NCBI GenBank assembly: GCA_028023455.1
Contig: JAQFVV010000023.1
Coordinates: 310,001 to 374,000 of the forward strand
Reading direction: 5' to 3'
Length of the DNA stretch: 64,000 nucleotides
DNA from: Epiperipatus broadwayi
Lineage: Eukaryota > Onychophora > Udeonychophora > Euonychophora > Peripatidae
The position numbers and the translations under genes were made by a program. Positions 51,167 through 63,500 of the stretch are shown here, piece by piece (within the stretch, counting starts at the first letter, position 1; each line of letters begins with the position of its first letter). The notes below the pieces were generated by a model. That model was given only the letters and a program-made list of their open reading frames with translations. It did not search any database and was not told where the DNA came from.

Positions 51167-52267
51167 TTATATGGATATGCCCAATGGGCAGAACCAGTTT
51201 TGGCCCAGTAAGGGTTTTATGTTCTTTTTGACTATGTACAAAGGCAAAATTTTGCTTTTGTTATTTAATTTCACTGGGACCGAAATTTTTCCACAAATTT
51301 GGACGTTGTTTCCTTTTACATCAGTGGTGATAACATTAGTCTTATTCAAATTGAGTTTCGACTTGAATATGGTGTTAATTTTTTCCCACTCTTTTATTGA
51401 CAGGATGGATAGCCCTGCCCCACTGTCTATCGCCATCGTCACTTTTACATTTATTATTCTCACATACAGCACTATTTGTCCGCTCAGATTTGTCTCACAT
51501 TTCTTTATTTCTGCCCTCCTTGTCACTTCCATTCTCTTATCACTTCTGTATTGGTTTCCATCCCTGTTTCTGCAAACGATCGCCATATGGCCCTTAATAC
51601 CACAAGTCCGGCATTTCAAAGTTATATTCTTACATGTCCTTTTCACATGTCCTTTCATACCACAACAATAACAGCTAAAAGACTCTCTCGACACCTGTGG
51701 TTGATGCACATCTGTCGTGTAATTTTTTTCTTGGTTTCCCTCCCGAAATTTCCTTGCATTAATCACCAGTGTCTTGTGAGCCACACATTTCACAATCACT
51801 GCATTATAATCAATCTCTAATTCACTGAGTAGTTGTTTTCTCAGATTGTGGTCCGTCATGCCGTATAGGAACTGGTCTAGGGGCATATCATCTATGTCCA
51901 GGAATACACAGTCTCGTGCTAATGTCCGCAATGCGAGGCTTTATTCCAAATAGCTTTCAAGTGTGTTTTATTTTCTCATACTGAATCTCAAATGAGCGAC
52001 TCTTTTTGTAATTGCTGGTTGAAAATAATTTTTGAGTTTTTCAACTAATAGCTTATACGGTATTTGCTCCGGAGTTTTGTTCTCGGCCAACTGTTTAGCA
52101 ATCTGAACTATGTCTATGCCGGCAAAATACAACAATGTCAAGATTTTCATTTCGTCATCCTCAACTTTATTTAATCTCATATATCTTTCTATTTGTTCGA
52201 CATAGAGGGTCCATCCCGCTGGGTTTCTTATTTCAAAATCTCTTAATACGCGTGAGGGTACTGCCAT
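51167..52267 (-). pseudogene. Gypsy Gag-protease, two in-frame stops
   Basis: The frame starts at an ATG at 52265-52267 (MAVPSRVLRDFEI) shortly after the primer-binding site. The capsid-like part contains NPAGWTLYVEQIERYM. Two TAA stops lie at about 51968 and 51946, after which the same frame continues to 51167. Two CCHC zinc knuckles follow: CYCCGMKGHVKRTC and CRTCGIKGHMAIVC, both CX2CX4HX4C, which bind RNA. Then comes a retropepsin-type active site, AIDSGAGLSIL. Gag and protease seem to share one frame in this family. The stops prevent full-length product. Confidence 0.88.
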
Positions 52268-52334
52268 TTTTATATCTCTTCTCTCTATTAACTTTTTCCA
52301 AATCACGCACAAAAAAAACAACCTCCGTTCTAAC

Positions 52335-52352
52335 ATCCTGTCGACTGCACCA
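52335..52352 (-). promoter_or_regulatory. Primer-binding site of the Gypsy element
   Basis: Two bases inside the 5' LTR the minus strand reads TGGTGCAGTCGACAGGAT, complementary to a tRNA 3' end finishing ...GCACCA. The acceptor part CGACTGC resembles serine-type tRNAs of animals, but the discriminator base would be A, so the primer tRNA is not assigned. Confidence 0.75.
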
Positions 52353-52354
52353 TC

Positions 52355-52919
52355 TGCTGTGTTTTTGGGAAGTTAACGATCTCAGCCGAAAACCCAATTG
52401 ATTAACTTAGAGTCGAAGACAGTTTTACCTTCTTAAAGCTAATGTATTTGATACACGTTGTGTGTTATCATACAAAAAAAAAAAAAAATGTCTAAGCTTA
52501 AGACAATAATATGTGCATAAGGAAAAACAGCAACAAATTCAGAAATATAAATATAATTATCTCTCAAAAAAAAAGTTTGGTTACTCATGGCAATGAAAAA
52601 TAAGACATCCGTTCGCCCACAACCATTTTACTCCCAGAATAATTTAATGTTTTCTTCTCACGAGTCACTTTTACGTCCCATTTATTTCCTCCTTCTGTAC
52701 AAATTAATTTCACTATTTACTCCGAATAGTTCAGGTTGGTTAAACGTAAATTTATCCAGAGATAATAAATGGTTCTGTGACAATTTGTTATAACCTTAGG
52801 TTCCACATGTGGCTATACGTTATGCCATCTTGGTCATGTCTCTTCTTGTTTTTCTTTTTCTTTTTTTCCCGTTCTCATAAAACCGGACGTTTTTAGAGTC
52901 AATGTCTCCGTATTCTACA
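52355..52919 (-). repeat. 5' LTR of the Gypsy element
   Basis: This 565-bp LTR starts TGCTGTG and ends TCTACA on the + strand, so it keeps the canonical TG...CA ends. ATTAT follows at 52920-52924. Element promoter and poly-A signals should lie here, but I did not assign a TATA box. Confidence 0.92.
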
Positions 52920-52924
52920 ATTAT

Positions 52925-53499
52925 AATCAATTTTTTCAGAATGATTTCTTTTTTAAAAAATAATAGTAATAAGAAATAAAATGTAAATATGAAAGTTCCT
53001 AGCAGGCATTTTTTGTAAATAGTTTTGGGAGCCCACAAAACTGTAGATTTATCAAAAATACAGGTTGCTATCTTGGTTTACTGGAAAACAAATAAGTGCC
53101 AAAACTTCTGTGGGACCTTTATATATATATATTGCCTAAATTTTTCTCAGATAAAAAAATCTTTAATAACAAAACTCTGTGTATATTTTTTAAAACAGTT
53201 TGATCTAATAGACTATTTACATTCAAATTCTCTTGTAAAGTCATTGGTCCCCCATACTCCTCTTCATATTTTGAAACCAATCAAAAACATTCCTGTCTAC
53301 AGATTCGATTTAAATGTGTTCTGAAATCATATATACATAGATAAAAAAGTTTCAGTCAGTTTCAAAATGTATATGTCAAAAATATGGTAAAAATATAAGC
53401 TTTTTTAAACAGAATTTGAAAACAAATAGTACTACTAAAACAAATAGTTTGTAACCATATATCCTGAATTTCCTAATTAAAAACAGTATATATATATAT
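52925..53499. other. Non-coding DNA between Gypsy element and LINE
   Basis: Nothing is recognised. An (AT)n run at about 53485-53502 lies at the apparent LINE start. Confidence 0.4.
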
Positions 53500-53865
53500 A
53501 TATGGCTGCAGAAAGGAGTTTGCTATTAACTGAAAGGAGACCCTTTGATTCCTCTTGGAGGCCTTAAAGGAACCAAGCAGGGCAAATCCCTAACGTCCAC
53601 TCCATACGTTCTTGTCGTTGCAGCTGTTATTACTATGTGATTATTCATATAGTATATGAACATGGATGGGCTGCTCACCAACATGCATTAGCCAGCGTGG
53701 TGAGTTTATTGGCTTTTTACCTCCGAGTTTAAGAATATTTTTTCAAAATATACAATTATGACAGACAAAAATAAATCATGGCCCTTATTCCCAGGAGCCT
53801 GTAAACTCACCAACCAAGGCAGCAGTTGATGGCCGAAGGCGGAGGGTGCTAAGAATCCCCTGATT

Positions 53866-54622
53866 GTGGATTCAGGCTGCCATTTGATGACGACTTTTTA
53901 TTTAGGTACTTACAACTGCAGATCACTTTCAAGTGAAGGAAGATTGCAAGAATTAGAAGAAGAACTGTCTTATATTAAATGGGACATTATTGGACTTTGT
54001 GAAGTTAGAAGAAAAGGTGAAGAAACAATTGATTTAAAAAGTGGACATATACTCTATTATAAAGGCGCAAATATTGGAAATACAAGTGGAGTAGGATTCA
54101 TTATAAATAAAAAGTGGAAGAACAATATTGTGGAGATTGATGGTGTATCGGACAGAGTGGCAAGATTAGTTATACAACTTAATAGCAAATAGCAAATGCA
54201 GAGAATTCAGGTTTATGCCCCAACAAGTTCTCATAGTGATGAAGTTATAGAAGATTTTTATATGGATGTACAAAAAGCTTTTGATCAGAGTAAACAACAT
54301 TTTAAAATTGTTATGGGAGACTTTAATGCTAGAATTGGTAAACAAATGAAAGATGAAAATGTCGTAGGTAATTTTGGTTATAGTAATAGAAATTTAGAGA
54401 GGAGATAGACTTGTGGAGTTTGCAGAAAAAGAAAAACTTTATATTATGAATTCTTTTTTTGAGAAAAGGAAATGGACATGGAAGCATCCAAATGAAGGTA
54501 CAGCAGAATTGGATTATATTTTGACTAACAGAAAATACATATTTCAAGATTGTAATGTTCTTAATAAATTTAACACAGGAAGTGATCATCGATTAGTAAG
54601 ATACATGTTAATGCAAAACTAG
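53866..54622 (+). pseudogene. LINE AP-endonuclease domain, frameshifted
   Basis: The first segment (53866-54192) has GTYNCRSLS near the N-terminus and IIGLCEVRRKGE, whose Glu is a catalytic metal ligand. It ends at a stop, after which reading continues at 54196 with VYAPTSSHSDE and VMGDFNARIG (the conserved GDFN box). A one-base frameshift near 54405 moves into 54413-54622, with W.HPNEGTAELDYIL and TGSDHRLVR, the catalytic SDH(R) box. All hallmark endonuclease motifs survive but are spread over three open segments. A further shift near 54620 separates this domain from the RT. Confidence 0.9.
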
Positions 54623-54641
54623 AGAGACAAAAATTATTAAG

Positions 54642-54823
54642 AAAAACAATATTTACAGTTGATATTCCTAATTTTCAGAAACATTCTAATGAATTTAAAT
54701 TAGAACTTACAAATCGGTTTCAAGTATTACTAAAAAACAATATTTACAGTTGATATTCCTAATTTTCAGAAACATTCTAATGAATTTAAATTAGAACTTA
54801 CAAATCGGTTTCAAGTATTACTA
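54642..54823 (+). repeat. 91-bp tandem duplication inside the LINE
   Basis: Copies 54642-54732 and 54733-54823 appear identical by eye, each opening AAAAACAATATTTACAG and ending CAAGTATTACT. Since 91 is not a multiple of three, it frameshifts the linker between endonuclease and RT. Confidence 0.92.
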
Positions 54824-54844
54824 GATTTTGAACATAATTCAGAT

Positions 54845-56125
54845 TTGAATGACATTAATAGGAAAATAAGCGATACACTTTTAAAAACTGCAACAAAGAT
54901 AGCTGATAGAAAAAAGCAGCAATTGACCAATAAAATTTCTACTGTGACTAGAGAATTTATGAAGAAAAGAAGGAATATGAGGATATACAACAATGATGAA
55001 TTAAAAAAGATTGAATATCTCGAATTTTGTAAAATGGTGCGGAAAAGAGTTGAAAATGATATAAGAAAGTATAATTGTGAACTAGCAAGGAAAGCTGTAG
55101 AAGAGAATAAAAGTCTAAAGAGTGTAAAACAACATTTTAGTATTGGTGGGAAATTTATATCTGGAATAAGAAAAAAAGATGGCATTATTACTAAAAAGAG
55201 GGATGACATCATGAAATGTGTAGATGACTTCTATCAAGAATTATATAGTAATAAAGAACAAGAGCTTCCTATATCTATTATATCTCCCGAATTGCCCAGA
55301 ACTTTGAATGAGGAAGTAAGACATGCAATTAAATTTAAGAAGAAAGGGAAGGCTCCAGGTAATGATGGAATTATAATTGATATATTAAAAGAAGCAGGTG
55401 AAGAAATAAAAAATTTTTTAGCAAAGTTATATACCAAATGTCTAAATGATAAAGATGTACCAGATGATTGGAAGAATGCAGTATTAATATTAATATTTAA
55501 AAAAGGTGATAAAGAAGATATTAGAAATTACAGACCTACCAGTCTTTTATCAGTTTTATACAAAATTTTTACTAAGATAATTACAATTTGTCTACAGAAA
55601 ACACTGGATTTCCACCAACCAAGAGAACAAGCTGGATTTAAAAGTGGTTTTAGTACAGTAGATCATATCCAGGTATTGAGAGAAATTATAGAAAGGACAA
55701 ATGAATATGAGTTGTCATTATGCTTAGGATTTGTAGACTATGAAAAGGCATTTGATTCTATAAACATTTCTTCAGTGATTAAAGCATTGGATCATCAAGG
55801 TGTAGATCCAGGATATTGTCATATTTTAAAGAATATTTATAAAAATGCAACAGCAACAATTAGATTACATAATGATAGTAGGAAAATCAACATTGAAAAG
55901 GGTGTAAGACAGGGTGACTCCATATCTGCAAAACTTTTTACAGCAGTGCTGCAAGAAATATTTTGTGGATTAAAATGGGAAGCTAAAGGAGTGAAAGTAA
56001 ATGGAGGTTATTTAAGTCATTTAGATTTTGCTGATGATGTAGTTGTTTTTGCAAATAATGCTTCAGAGCTACAGGAAAAGTTGCAGGAGATATCAGATGA
56101 AAGTAGGACTAAAGATAAATGTTAA
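54845..56125 (+). pseudogene. LINE reverse transcriptase domain, longest open frame
   Basis: There are 426 codons. Conserved RT blocks appear in order: GKAPGNDGI..., then WKNAVLILIFKKGDKEDIRNYRP, QAGFKSGFSTVDHI and LGFVDYEKAFDSI (motif A Asp). They are followed by GVRQGDSISAKLF (motif B) and HLDFADDVVVF (motif C, FADD). This is the most intact protein segment in the window. Its frame is lost at SDESRTKDKC. A one-base shift resumes the thumb region in 56043-56285 (VGLKINVKKTKVMF, YKYLGQII) and, after another stop, YGSETWTLN and the C-terminal region. Confidence 0.93.
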
Positions 56126-56556
56126 AAAAACTAAAGTAATGTTTAATAGATTTTCTCAAAATATAAAAATAATGATTGATTATGATGAGTTAGAAGAAGT
56201 TAACAGTTACAAATACCTTGGTCAGATTATTAATATAGATGGAAATATAATGGATGAAATTAATCATAGAATTAAACTTGGTTGAATTGCTTTTGGTAGA
56301 AATAACTTGATACTAAAAGGAAATATGCCTATGTGTTTGAAAAAGAAGGTTTTTAATAAATGTGTTTAGCCAGTTCTTACTTATGGATCTGAGACTTGGA
56401 CACTTAATAGAAGAGCAATACAGAGACTTCAGACCACTCAAAGAAGTATGGAGAGATGCATGTTGGGAGTAATAAGAAGGGATCAAAAACGCAAAGTATG
56501 GGTAAGAGAACAAACAGGTGTTACTGATCTCATTGAAAAAATTAAAAGATTGAAGT

Positions 56557-56930
56557 GGAGTTGGACTGGACATATTGTTAGAAGAGATGATAATAGATGG
56601 ACAATTGAAATTTTAAACTGGATTCCAAGAGATTGTAAAAGACCCAGAAAGAGACCACATGTGAGATGGATGGATGAAATAAAAAAGTGTGCAGGGATGA
56701 TGTGGAGAAGAGAAGCTAAAGATAGAAAAATATGGATTGAACTGGAGTTGGACTGGACATATTGTTAGAAGAGATGATAATAGATGGACAATTGAAATTT
56801 TAAACTGGATTCCAAGAGATTGTAAAAGACCCAGAAAGAGACCACATGTGAGATGGATGGATGAAATAAAAAAGTGTGCAGGGATGATGTGGAGAAGAGA
56901 AGCTAAAGATAGAAAAATATGGATTGAACT
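56557..56930 (+). repeat. 187-bp tandem duplication at the LINE 3' end
   Basis: Copies 56557-56743 and 56744-56930 look identical by eye, both opening GGAGTTGGACTGG and ending ATGGATTGAACT. They encode WTGHIVRRDDNRW...RPRKRPHVRWMDEIKK...REAKDRKIW twice. The length is not a multiple of three, so the second copy is out of frame with the first, and the first copy ends in a premature stop (ELDWTYC-stop). Confidence 0.93.
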
Positions 56931-56979
56931 TGGAGAGACCTTCATCCTGCAGTGGATTGATAATGGTTGATGATATATA

Positions 56980-59515
56980 TATATACTTGATATTGTACTG
57001 AAACGTCAGCATTTAGCTTTTTCACTACACGGAATATCCCGCAAATAGTAATAATAATATGACATCTTTTATCTGTGAAAATATTAGAATTAATATGTAA
57101 ATATATATATTCATATGCACTTTTGTAACAATTATAATTTTTATGATGATTCGTCATAATTCCAACATATATTGAGGTTAAAAATTTATCACAAAAAAAA
57201 TTATTCTGGCTTTCACCTTCTAAAGTAGATCTTAGAATTGCATCGTTTATAGCCATTTTATTATACTGCAGATTGATTTGATACATTATAGAAGGTGTGA
57301 TAAATATTTATTTTTATTATTAAAACACTAAGACTTAAAAAATAAACCTTCTCTAAAGAAATAAAATTAAGTCTTTTTCTTTCATATTGCCTCTCTTCCC
57401 TCACTCCCCAATCTTAGCCTGAATTCAAATAGTCTAGGTAAAAAGATATAATCTAATTTGTAAGAAAAGTATATAATATTTAGAAAAGTTGGTGGTAAAG
57501 AAAAATAAAATAATCAGTAACAAGTTGGGTAGATCCCATCAACCCAATTATAAATGTAACTTAAAAACTAAGCAGATGATAGGTCACCATGAAAAAATGC
57601 TATTCACATATACACCAGAAATTGCTGTTGACTCGATGGTTTGCAGTAACAGTTAGCAATAACAATAGCAATAGGGATAGCAGTAATAAAAATTATAACA
57701 AGACTTAAAAGCAAAAAATGACATTTTATCATCCATAACTGTTGGTCGTTGTTTGACTTTAACATATTTTACTCTGTAATGTAAGTAATTTAATAAGTTC
57801 CATTTCATTAGACCCAATTAGCCAGATACACCAACAGTTATTAACTGTTCCTTTTAATCACTATCCATACCATAGCTTGTAGATTTGAAATAAGATTTCA
57901 CTGTAAAAGTGCTTGAAGAATCAATGAATGATAGAAAATGAGTAAATCAAAATTAAAAATAGAGTACTGATCTTATTACAATAAATTAAAAGCAATACTA
58001 ATACTATTTCACACACCGAAAAAACATTAAGAATATTAAATACAACTTTAATTAATGTATTTCTGACGCTGATTACTTTTATTAAATACAACCATTATAT
58101 TCAAATAATAATAATATGAAAAAACTTCTATGGAAATGTGTAAACGAACAAATGTAGCATAAGGATAACTATTATGGCTTCTGAAATTTTACTGTTTCTA
58201 ATATAACAACCAATAGTTTTGAATGATGGTGACTTGCACGAGTTCAGAAGATCTGGTGTATAACCCCTAACTCACACAGAATTAAGGTTATATTGTAATG
58301 CAGTCACATCTTTTGAACTATACATAATGCAATAAACTTATTGGATCAACCCAGATTATTATAAATAACAAGATTTCCATTTACAAATAGTGGATAGCTA
58401 TCTAGACTAAATATATTCAGGTTAGGAAATTATCTTCTACCTAAAAAAAAAATATTCCAAACTTCATCTGCAATAAAAAAAGATATTATTTACTGGGCTT
58501 TCTAATATGCAGATAATAGGAATTTAAATTTCCATCTTTATTTTGTCTCTCTAGCTAATAATAACTAGATATTTATTATCAAACAATTTTTGAAAGGACA
58601 GCTGGATTGGCCACCATAAGTATTAAAGTTAATACAGAAATATTATGAATAAATTGACAATATTGAATACAAAATAAATCAACTTTTCATGTATAATTCT
58701 TAACAGAGTTCAAAAATCAATACTTGGTTCATTTTATATTCAAGTTTAATGGTACCATTACAAATTGTCAACTGACCATAAGTAAACTTCACCTGAGTCA
58801 TCAATAATTCAAAGGGGCATAATTAATTTGTCAAAAATGGTATTCTAATGGCTACAAAAGTTGTTATAAATACAGTAAACAAAGAACAGGTGCTTTTTAA
58901 ATTTCAAAACTTCAGCAACCAAAGTGATAAGAAAATGGAGAACTTTTAAAGTTATGTACACTTGACTGAATTTATAATACATTTTAATAAATAAAAATCA
59001 AGCTTATTTGTTTTTATTGATTACATAAAAGATTAAATGTTTTTAAAAATCCAATATCCTTTCATTTATAAGTACCCAGTTAAAAAGCATGTGGAAAATT
59101 ATTTGAGATTTACCCTGACAGCAATCAATATTTACAATTTTTTTTTACATACTTAAAGTTATAAGTCAAAACTATCTACAACAAATTTAGTATATAATAC
59201 TAGCTGCAGCCCATTAAAAAATGATAGGAGGAAAAAATCCAAAACTAAAGTAGTTGGCATTATTGCTTTAAATTAATATGCAAACATTTTTAAGAAGTAA
59301 ATTTACCATAAGATTACAAGATTAGAATGAAGATCGCTTTAGTTTTTTTCTTTTATTTTTTTCAGATAACTGAAAAATTTCCAAATAAGTTCAAATTTTT
59401 TCCCAATAGATATTTTTAGTCAGAGAGTAAACTAGAAATTTCCTTTTTGTCAAAGAAATACATGTTAAGATACTGATTAACTGAAACACACAGGCTTATT
59501 ATATACCTATGTCTA
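56980..59515. other. Non-coding DNA, nothing firmly recognised
   Basis: No exon-like patch or element end is called. A modestly GC-richer spot at 57590-57660 shows no family resemblance. Confidence 0.4.
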
Positions 59516-59521
59516 TAAATG

Positions 59522-59850
59522 TAATATATAGAGTATATGAGCACAGACTTTCACACAACCCACCATTCTCCACACTATCTCATAACACTGATACACTTGA
59601 ACACATATGTTGAAAAGATAAATAATCGCCAATATACATATTTCATGCTAAAGTAGCAATCATCAATTGGTCCAGATATGTGTAGAGATGGTAATCTGGA
59701 CCAACTGATGATTGCGGGTTTAGCATGAAATACATATATTGGTGATTATTTATCTTTTCAACATATATGTGTTCAAGTGTATCAGTGTTATGAGATAGTG
59801 TGAAGAGTGGGGGGTCGTGTGAAAGTCTATGCTCATATACCCTATATAAT
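59522..59850. repeat. ~330-bp hairpin built from family A half-units
   Basis: The left arm (59522-59678) and right arm (59691-59850) are reverse complements with few mismatches, with a loop of about 12 bp. Each arm carries the family A blocks AAAAGATAAATAATC.CCAATA, TTTCATGCTAAA and ATCA.TTGGTCCAGAT. Thus the first half of the dispersed repeat at 7055/24760/25122 exists here as a self-complementary element, as in foldback or snap-back MITEs. It is non-coding. A transcript would form a long double-stranded stem. Confidence 0.85.
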
Positions 59851-60207
59851 ATACTGATTGTAAAAAAATAATAACTGAGTAATTAGTTTCTTAGAAAGTC
59901 ACACAATATTTGAGAACTGGAAGAGATAAATTATGATTTGATCCAGAAATATTTAGCTTCTAAATCCATTACTCTAATACTACAACAAACCGGAGAGGGC
60001 AATACTAACTAAAAGATGATGTCATCTTTTTTATTCAGTCTAAGTATTTTATAGATCCTGCTCTTTTTTTTTTTGAGAAGTTACATCAAAAAATTTGTAT
60101 CAAAATGAATTGAAAAAATGACTAAAAAAAAATCAATATATATATAAGTGAATATTAATTAATTAAATACCACATAAATGCTAATTTTAGTTTAAACTCT
60201 CTATAGA

Positions 60208-60503
60208 TATTTATAAAAACTTATAATCTTATATATGACATCAACTAATCATTGCAGAACAAGTCTTTCTACCAATCAAACCTGATGTCTTCAGCTGCTC
60301 AGGAGTCTGAGATCATATCGAACATAGCAACTTAGTTGTTAGTCTATTTAAACAGAAACTAAGTTAATGTTTGCTGGGAGCTCAATTAATCTCCTGAACT
60401 GACAATGTCAGATATAATTGACAGAAAAATATCTCATGCAAAAGATTAGTTGATTTTTCATCAAACATTGCCATATATGACCATAAGTTTTTATAAATTT
60501 CCA
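60208..60503. mobile_element. Possible MITE with imperfect terminal inverted repeats
   Basis: The left end (ATTTATAAAAACTTATAATC, then ATATATGACATCAACTAATC) is the imperfect reverse complement of the right end (reading inward AATTTATAAAAACTTATGG, CATATATGG..., ATCAACTAATC). The total is about 296 bp, with no ORF. Flanking duplication is not clear, so this is tentative. Confidence 0.4.
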
Positions 60504-60509
60504 TAGAAG

Positions 60510-63500
60510 GTATAAATAAAAAATAATGTTAATAGATTATACATACATTAAATGTAATTTTATATGTGTGGCAGTATATATAATATCTAAAGCATAAAAA
60601 AATGAATAATTCACGGATGTAATCATTTGAGTACAATATTGTTTTATATAACAATAATCAAAATAATGCAATGTATGCAGTAGGTGTTCCAATTTGTTAT
60701 AATATTTCACTTGAAATATTATGTAATTTCACTTTCCTGCAATAAACATTACAAAGAATAAGCTATCTAAATCTTGTTTAATTCAAAACTTGATTTCCTA
60801 CTGCCTATTACAGTGATTATCTTACATTCTTATGGTCATTTAGACTGATTAGAAAATAGATAAAAATGATAAATGTTTACATTAACTATAATAAATTAAA
60901 AGGCCACATGATACCAAAGCACTAAAGTGACAGGTTAAACACAACAGTTCCAATCAAATTATTTTTATATTTCTATTTCATTTATCTGCAAATCAATACA
61001 AAAACCACTAGCTCATAAATCTGCAACTCCTACTACTAAGTTAAACTGTACACTGCATTGCAGAATTCAACAAATAAATAATTTGTAACTAATTATATTA
61101 TTGTAATGCAATGTAACTGCATTCTATATTGTAAGATTTGTTCCCAAGCCCCTGTTCCCTAAGACTGTGTGGAATATCTTTTTCCCCATTTTGACATAAA
61201 TTTGTATATATGCATTAATAATAATGTGGGTCTCTAATCCAATTTGAGTATTTTAATATAGATGACGCTAGAGCAAGGCTGCTCTTATTTGTATAATGTA
61301 CCAGCTAAAAGAATCAAGTGACACATTACATTGGTATATATATTATATATAGAACTCGCAAAACAAGCTCTTAATAAGCTTTGAAGAATATCCCCAACCT
61401 CAGATCATTTCTATATGTAATTCATTTAAATGTTTATTTTAAATGTGCAATAATTAATTATTCTACATTATGCAATGTAAGTTTATATGGGTATATAAAG
61501 TTCTTACTTTAAAAAAGTATGTAGAATATATATAAGATTAAAAAAATAATGTGTTTAATAATATTTCATAAACATAATACCGAAGTTAAAAAGGGAAAAA
61601 AATACTATTTTTATTGAAAATAGATATAAATAAAAAGGTTTTTTTCAAAAAAAAAAAATATTTGTAATATTAAGTTTAATATTTGACCTTCCTGTTTATA
61701 AAAGTCATGGCATGCAGGTATGTCAAGCATAATGAAATTTTTTAGTTTGATGTTTCATTTTAGAATAAAAAAAATTAAAAAATATACTACCAAAAAATTG
61801 ATATTTTCTAGCCAAATTTTAAGTTCTGGAAAGCAACACTTCTACAAAGTAAAATAAACTGCTAATAAAATATAGAAATAAAAAATTACAACTAAATTAA
61901 ATAAATAAAATTTGATTACAATAATATCCAATAAAGTATTGTTTTTTCTCCCATAGTTGGCAAAACAACATTGCTTTAAATTTTAACTTCACTATCATCC
62001 ATCTTTAAACTTATTATTTTGGCATACACCTGCTAGCAATAAGTAGGCAGAGAAAGAGAAAACATGCACAACTAGGAGGGATTTCATTTACCAAAATATT
62101 CTGACATTTAAATCATGAGGAATAGAATACGGAATGCTTGCTAAATTATAGGTAGATAAAAACTAAATATGAATATATAAAAATTGTTTAAATTTTAATC
62201 TAGATTTCTGATTTACTACAATAGTTTTCATCAGATAAAATGTGATTGGATATCACATGTAAAATGGCTTCATATTAGACAAACTCAAAAACATCCACTA
62301 CCTCTGAAATCATTACAGACAATAGTAAGCCTACTTCTTATTCCACTTCATCACATTATTTTTGCAATACTGACCCATTTCTTTTTTCATTTCCCATCCT
62401 GTTTTAATCAAAGCTATATTATTCAAAAATCATTCTCCCATTCTCCATTCAATTAATTCTGATTTTCTTTCAATGTCCTTATACACTAAAAAATAAATGT
62501 TCTCCCATCTCCGCACAAATCATATCTACCGTCCAAATTCCTTACTCCATTTTTGTTTCTCATACTGACCTTGCATTAAATAACAATAAGTCAATAAGTT
62601 TACTCTAGCATTATAATATATCCTTTTGTATTTTATATATTGTTTATTGTTATAAAGCTCAAAATTATTCTTTCATTTATATTCATATTCCATAACTATT
62701 TTTTCTCTCAATCTCTTTACCTACCATATTTTTCTACTCTTCATAATTACATGCCTGCAAACATATTTTCTACACATTTATTCTATTTGCTATCTAAAGT
62801 TATAAAAAATAATTCTCTATCAACCTTGCATATTGTAAAACTTTTCTCACTAAAGTCAACGTACCCTTTCCATATAATCCAATTAAAATCTATTTTTGAT
62901 AATCTAATTTGTTTTAAAATTTTTCTCTCATTAAAAAAAAAGCCTGCTCCATTTTTCCTTGAATAGTCTTATTTCTGTTCACAATTCATTATCCAACGTA
63001 TATCTACTACTTTTTTATTATCTTAACCAAAAAATTTTGAGGAGTATCTGAAAAAACAAAGCAATTAAATTCTAAATGTTATAATAGATTTCTAAATTTT
63101 AAAACAGATATTATTATCTCTTCCAAATTATTCTCTATATCTAATATAATTAAATCAATAACAAACAAACAGTCTTCTATTTTAAAAATAGCCCATTAAT
63201 TTCAATATATATTGTACCAGACACTCCTGCGCTTCTTTTGATCACTGAGGGCACTATTAGGCTACTGTCAACCTAGAAAATTTTATTTACAGTAATCAAA
63301 AGTTGATAATGATAAATAATACCAGGTAGACCCAGGGAGATAAAGAGGTCTTAAACATTGTTCAGACAATTGAGGGACAGGACACAGACACAAACATCAT
63401 CCAAAAGCAATCATAATTATTAATAATTTATTAAATTCCAAAATAAATATTAGTCAAACAAAATATAAAAGTTTGACTTGAATACCCTAATTTTCTTTGT

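Larger units (their letters stand above)
46043..52919 (-). mobile_element. Ty3/Gypsy LTR retrotransposon with internal tandem duplication
   Basis: This complete insertion has two ~560-bp LTRs in the same orientation, flanked by the 5-bp target-site duplication ATTAT (46038-46042 and 52920-52924). Coding order on the minus strand is Gag with zinc knuckles, protease, reverse transcriptase, RNase H, integrase. This is the Gypsy (not Copia) order, with integrase last. A primer-binding site lies beside the right (5') LTR and a polypurine tract beside the left (3') LTR. All coding parts carry stops or frameshifts. RNase H plus integrase occur twice because 46771-48595 and 48596-50420 are a direct duplication. 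The Gag and double-knuckle style recalls Mag-like Gypsy clades, but clade assignment is tentative. Confidence 0.93.
53503..56975 (+). mobile_element. Near full-length LINE (endonuclease-RT), broken by tandem duplications
   Basis: The element has a GC-richer untranslated leader (about 53503-53865), an AP-type endonuclease, a reverse transcriptase, and a C-terminal region ending ...LGETFILQWIDNG-stop near 56967. A short TGATGA(TA)n tail follows. There is no RNase H domain. The C-terminal layout (WTGHIVRRDDNRW...RPRKRPHVRWMDEIKK...W...AKDR..W) is that of endonuclease/RT LINEs of RTE-like or related clades widespread in invertebrates. Frame breaks occur in the endonuclease and after the RT, and two tandem duplications (91 and 187 bp) disrupt it further. 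Decayed relatives lie at 26318 and 44600. Confidence 0.9.

Noticed and set aside
51117-51671. 184-codon + strand ORF, hydrophobic, membrane-protein-like
   Set aside because: It is the antisense of the Gag zinc-knuckle/protease frame, and its hydrophobicity is a by-product of complementing Lys/Asn-rich codons.
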